The notes below the pieces were generated by a model, which was given only the letters and a program-made list of their open reading frames with translations, ran no database searches and was not told where the DNA came from. Positions 62,747 to 64,000 of a stretch of 64,000 bases of DNA are shown here, in pieces. Every line of letters starts with the position of its first letter. The first letter of the stretch is position 1. The DNA is from Clostridium akagii DSM 12554 (lineage in GTDB: Bacteria > Bacillota > Clostridia > Clostridiales > Clostridiaceae). A program made the translations under genes and the position numbers. The stretch lies in contig NZ_KK366008.1 in the NCBI RefSeq assembly GCF_000686725.1, positions 200,074 through 264,073 on the forward strand. The letters are read 5' to 3'.

Positions 62747-62977
62747 AAAAAAAGACACTTATCCTCTAAGGGACGGAATCTCCGCGGTACCACCCTAATT
62801 GACAATTGTCCTCTTGAAAATATAACGGTTTTAACCGCTGAAAGCTACTATAATTCACTATCAGAACTCTAGAGTGAACTTCAACACATTTTACCTAAAA
62901 GACTTTCAGTCCATGGTCTTTTTTCCCTTAAGGCTATTTATGTCTACTCTCTCCATCAACATTTATATATTATACTA
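62747..62977 (-). ncRNA. T-box leader specific for tRNA-Phe, upstream of pheST
   Basis: The T-box sequence AGGGTGGTACCGCGG (62782-62796 as complement) is followed by a weak hairpin and seven U (62747-62753). Upstream lies a stem with GTTGAAGTTCACTCT, in which the candidate specifier codon UUC corresponds to the complement of 62876-62878 and means Phe, agreeing with the genes controlled. Uncharged tRNA-Phe would favour the antiterminator and raise pheST expression. The terminator stem is weaker than usual. Confidence 0.9.
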
Positions 62978-62983
62978 TCTTTC

Positions 62984-63012
62984 ATTATAATCACTATTAT
63001 AAAAATTTTCAA
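62984..63012 (-). promoter_or_regulatory. Promoter of the T-box-pheST operon
   Basis: Minus-strand TTGAAA (63007-63012) and TATAAT (62984-62989) are 17 bp apart. The -35 overlaps the last codon of the methyltransferase gene. Confidence 0.65.
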
Positions 63013-63785
63013 CTATTTTTCTGTCTTACTACTTCAAATATCATAATTCCCGCAGCTATACCTACATTTAAAGACTCAGCACTACCAGGCATTGGAATTT
63101 TTACTTTTTCATCAGAAATATTATAAATTTCATCACTTATACCATTTCCTTCATTACCTACAGCTATAATTACTTTTTCATTTAAATTAACTTGATAAAA
63201 ATTTTTATCTGTATCAAGACTACTACATATAAGTTTAAAACCTTTATCTTTTAGCTCATTTACAAATTTTAAATTCTCATCTACAATTATTGGAATTTTA
63301 AAGATAGATCCCATAGTTGATCTTAAGGTTTTTTCATTATAAATATCAACAGTTCCCTTAGTTAAAATCACGCCATTTACACCAGCTGCATTAGCAGTTC
63401 TTATTATGGTACCCACATTACCAGGATCTTGAACCTTATCTAATAGAACATAAAACCCACCAGTAGCATCAATATGTACTTGTTGATTTTTAACAATAGC
63501 AATAATACCCTGTGGCATTTTAGTATCACATAAATCCTTAAATACGGCTTCAGAAACAATTAGCCTATAATCTTCTTCTATTTTAAGATCCGCAAATTTT
63601 TCTTTCACATTTTCGTTTATTATTACATATTCAATCTGGAAGTCAGATTCTATGGCTTCTCTTACAAACCTGTGACCTTCTACAATAAATTTTTTCTGTT
63701 GATCTCTATATTTTCTTTCATGTAACTTTTTAATTTCCTTAATAGTCTTGTTTGTTCTACTTCTTATAACTTCTAACAAATTCAC
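63009..63785 (-). CDS. TrmH/SpoU family RNA 2'-O-methyltransferase
   Basis: The approximately 258-residue protein has an N-terminal substrate-binding domain (KKFIVEGHRFVREAIESDF) and a C-terminal SPOUT knot with motif 1 DPGNVGTIIRTANAAGVNGV, motif 2 IAVGNEGNGISDEI and motif 3 IPMPGSAESLNVGIAAGIM. Family members methylate ribose in 23S rRNA or tRNA. Its place between rplT and pheS is conserved in clostridia. The start is uncertain: GTG 63785 follows GAGG at short range; TTG 63788 and an internal TTG are alternatives. Confidence 0.88.
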   Translation of the reverse strand: MNLLEVIRSRTNKTIKEIKKLHERKYRDQQKKFIVEGHRFVREAIESDFQIEYVIINENVKEKFADLKIEEDYRLIVSEAVFKDLCDTKMPQGIIAIVKNQQVHIDATGGFYVLLDKVQDPGNVGTIIRTANAAGVNGVILTKGTVDIYNEKTLRSTMGSIFKIPIIVDENLKFVNELKDKGFKLICSSLDTDKNFYQVNLNEKVIIAVGNEGNGISDEIYNISDEKVKIPMPGSAESLNVGIAAGIMIFEVVRQKNS

Positions 63786-63860
63786 CAATCCTCATTCTGG
63801 CACTTAAAATAAAATGCGCTAATATACTGACTTGGTATTTTCTTTCAGATACCCTATAAT

Positions 63861-63881
63861 AAAAAAACAGCCATAAGGCTG
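63861..63881 (-). terminator. Terminator after rplT
   Basis: CAGCC/GGCTG stem with a TTAT loop followed by seven U on the minus strand, 12 nt after the rplT stop. Confidence 0.8.
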
Positions 63882-63892
63882 ATCTTTATGTA

Positions 63893-64000
63893 TTAAGCAT
63901 TTACTTGTTTTTTAGCAACTTCTACTAATTCTGTAAAAGCCTTTGGATCATAGATAGCTATTTCTGAAAGCATCTTTCTATTCATATCTATTCCAGCTAA
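63893..64000 (-). CDS. rplT: Large ribosomal subunit protein bL20, C-terminal 35 residues (runs off the window)
   Basis: The last 35 codons are visible. They read [20 protein letters not shown] and end [10 protein letters not shown], which matches the C-terminus of bL20. The upstream infC-rpmI part of the usual operon would lie beyond the window. The gene has a good terminator and shows the conserved rplT-SpoU-pheS order. Confidence 0.93.
   Translation of the reverse strand, partial: LAGIDMNRKMLSEIAIYDPKAFTELVEVAKKQVNA

Noticed and set aside
1-64000. Insertion sequences, prophage or tRNA/rRNA genes
   Set aside because: I saw no transposase or integrase frame, no cloverleaf tRNA and no rRNA sequence in either strand. 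The search was by eye and may miss a decayed tRNA.

Overview
The window looks like a chromosomal segment of a low-GC, spore-forming Firmicute of the genus Clostridium, probably close to C. acetobutylicum. The reasons are strong AT bias, AGGAGG-type ribosome binding sites, frequent TTG/GTG starts, a Phe T-box ahead of pheST, and two secreted proteins built from ChW repeats (a module especially common in C. acetobutylicum). The species is an inference; no rRNA or other marker is present.

Layout. 1-8.9 kb: the N-terminal part of an Eco57I/TaqI-type DNA methylase, a PdaA-like deacetylase, a GNAT acetyltransferase, a cyclodeaminase, two large GT-C membrane glycosyltransferases with Gly/Pro/Ser-rich extracellular segments, and a nitroreductase. 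8.9-34.7 kb: a large, almost entirely minus-strand surface-polysaccharide locus. Read in the direction of transcription it has GtrA, the dTDP-rhamnose genes rfbA-rfbB-rfbC, a polyprenyl-phosphate sugar-1-phosphate transferase, an ABC glycan exporter (Wzm/Wzt), a 1043-residue double glycosyltransferase and its single-domain paralog, a divergent DUF2142 membrane protein, a GT4 enzyme, an EmrE-like small membrane protein, a polyprenyl-phosphate sugar synthase with DUF2304, a decayed patch (acyltransferase pseudogene and a truncated membrane protein), then GT2 enzymes, an O-antigen-ligase-like protein, a TagA/WecG enzyme, rfbD, a Wzx-like flippase, and further GT4 and GT2 enzymes. 35-45.6 kb: two ChW-repeat wall hydrolases, galU, a TPR protein, pgcA and a pyruvyltransferase with a long coiled-coil tail. 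46-52 kb: an Orn/Lys/Arg decarboxylase and a very large subtilisin-like surface protease. 52-64 kb: housekeeping genes in conserved order on the minus strand (rplT end, rRNA/tRNA methyltransferase, T-box-pheS-pheT, zapA, a NifS-like enzyme with DUF3343, a U32 peptidase-family protein, mutS2).

How it fits together. pgcA and galU supply glucose-1-phosphate and UDP-glucose; rfbABCD supply dTDP-L-rhamnose. The WbaP-like and TagA-like enzymes can start lipid-linked chains, several GT2/GT4 enzymes extend them, and Wzm/Wzt or Wzx plus the ligase export and attach them. GtrA, the DPM-like synthase and the GT-C enzymes form a plausible set for decorating glycans outside the membrane with undecaprenyl-phosphate sugars. 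The ChW hydrolases and PdaA-like enzyme act on the wall that carries these polymers.

The most interesting points are: (i) a shared promoter architecture ahead of both GT-C genes, with an 11-bp-period TCACAT direct repeat at the same distance from the -10; (ii) a pyruvyltransferase with a coiled-coil tail that could be a chain-capping molecular ruler in an ABC-exported glycan system; (iii) the 1043-residue GT2-GT4-beta-sandwich-coiled-coil protein; (iv) an orphan T-box 3' module after mutS2; and (v) a pseudogene frameshift lying at the edge of a perfect palindrome. Nothing here is a clearly unprecedented system; these are hypotheses from reading alone.
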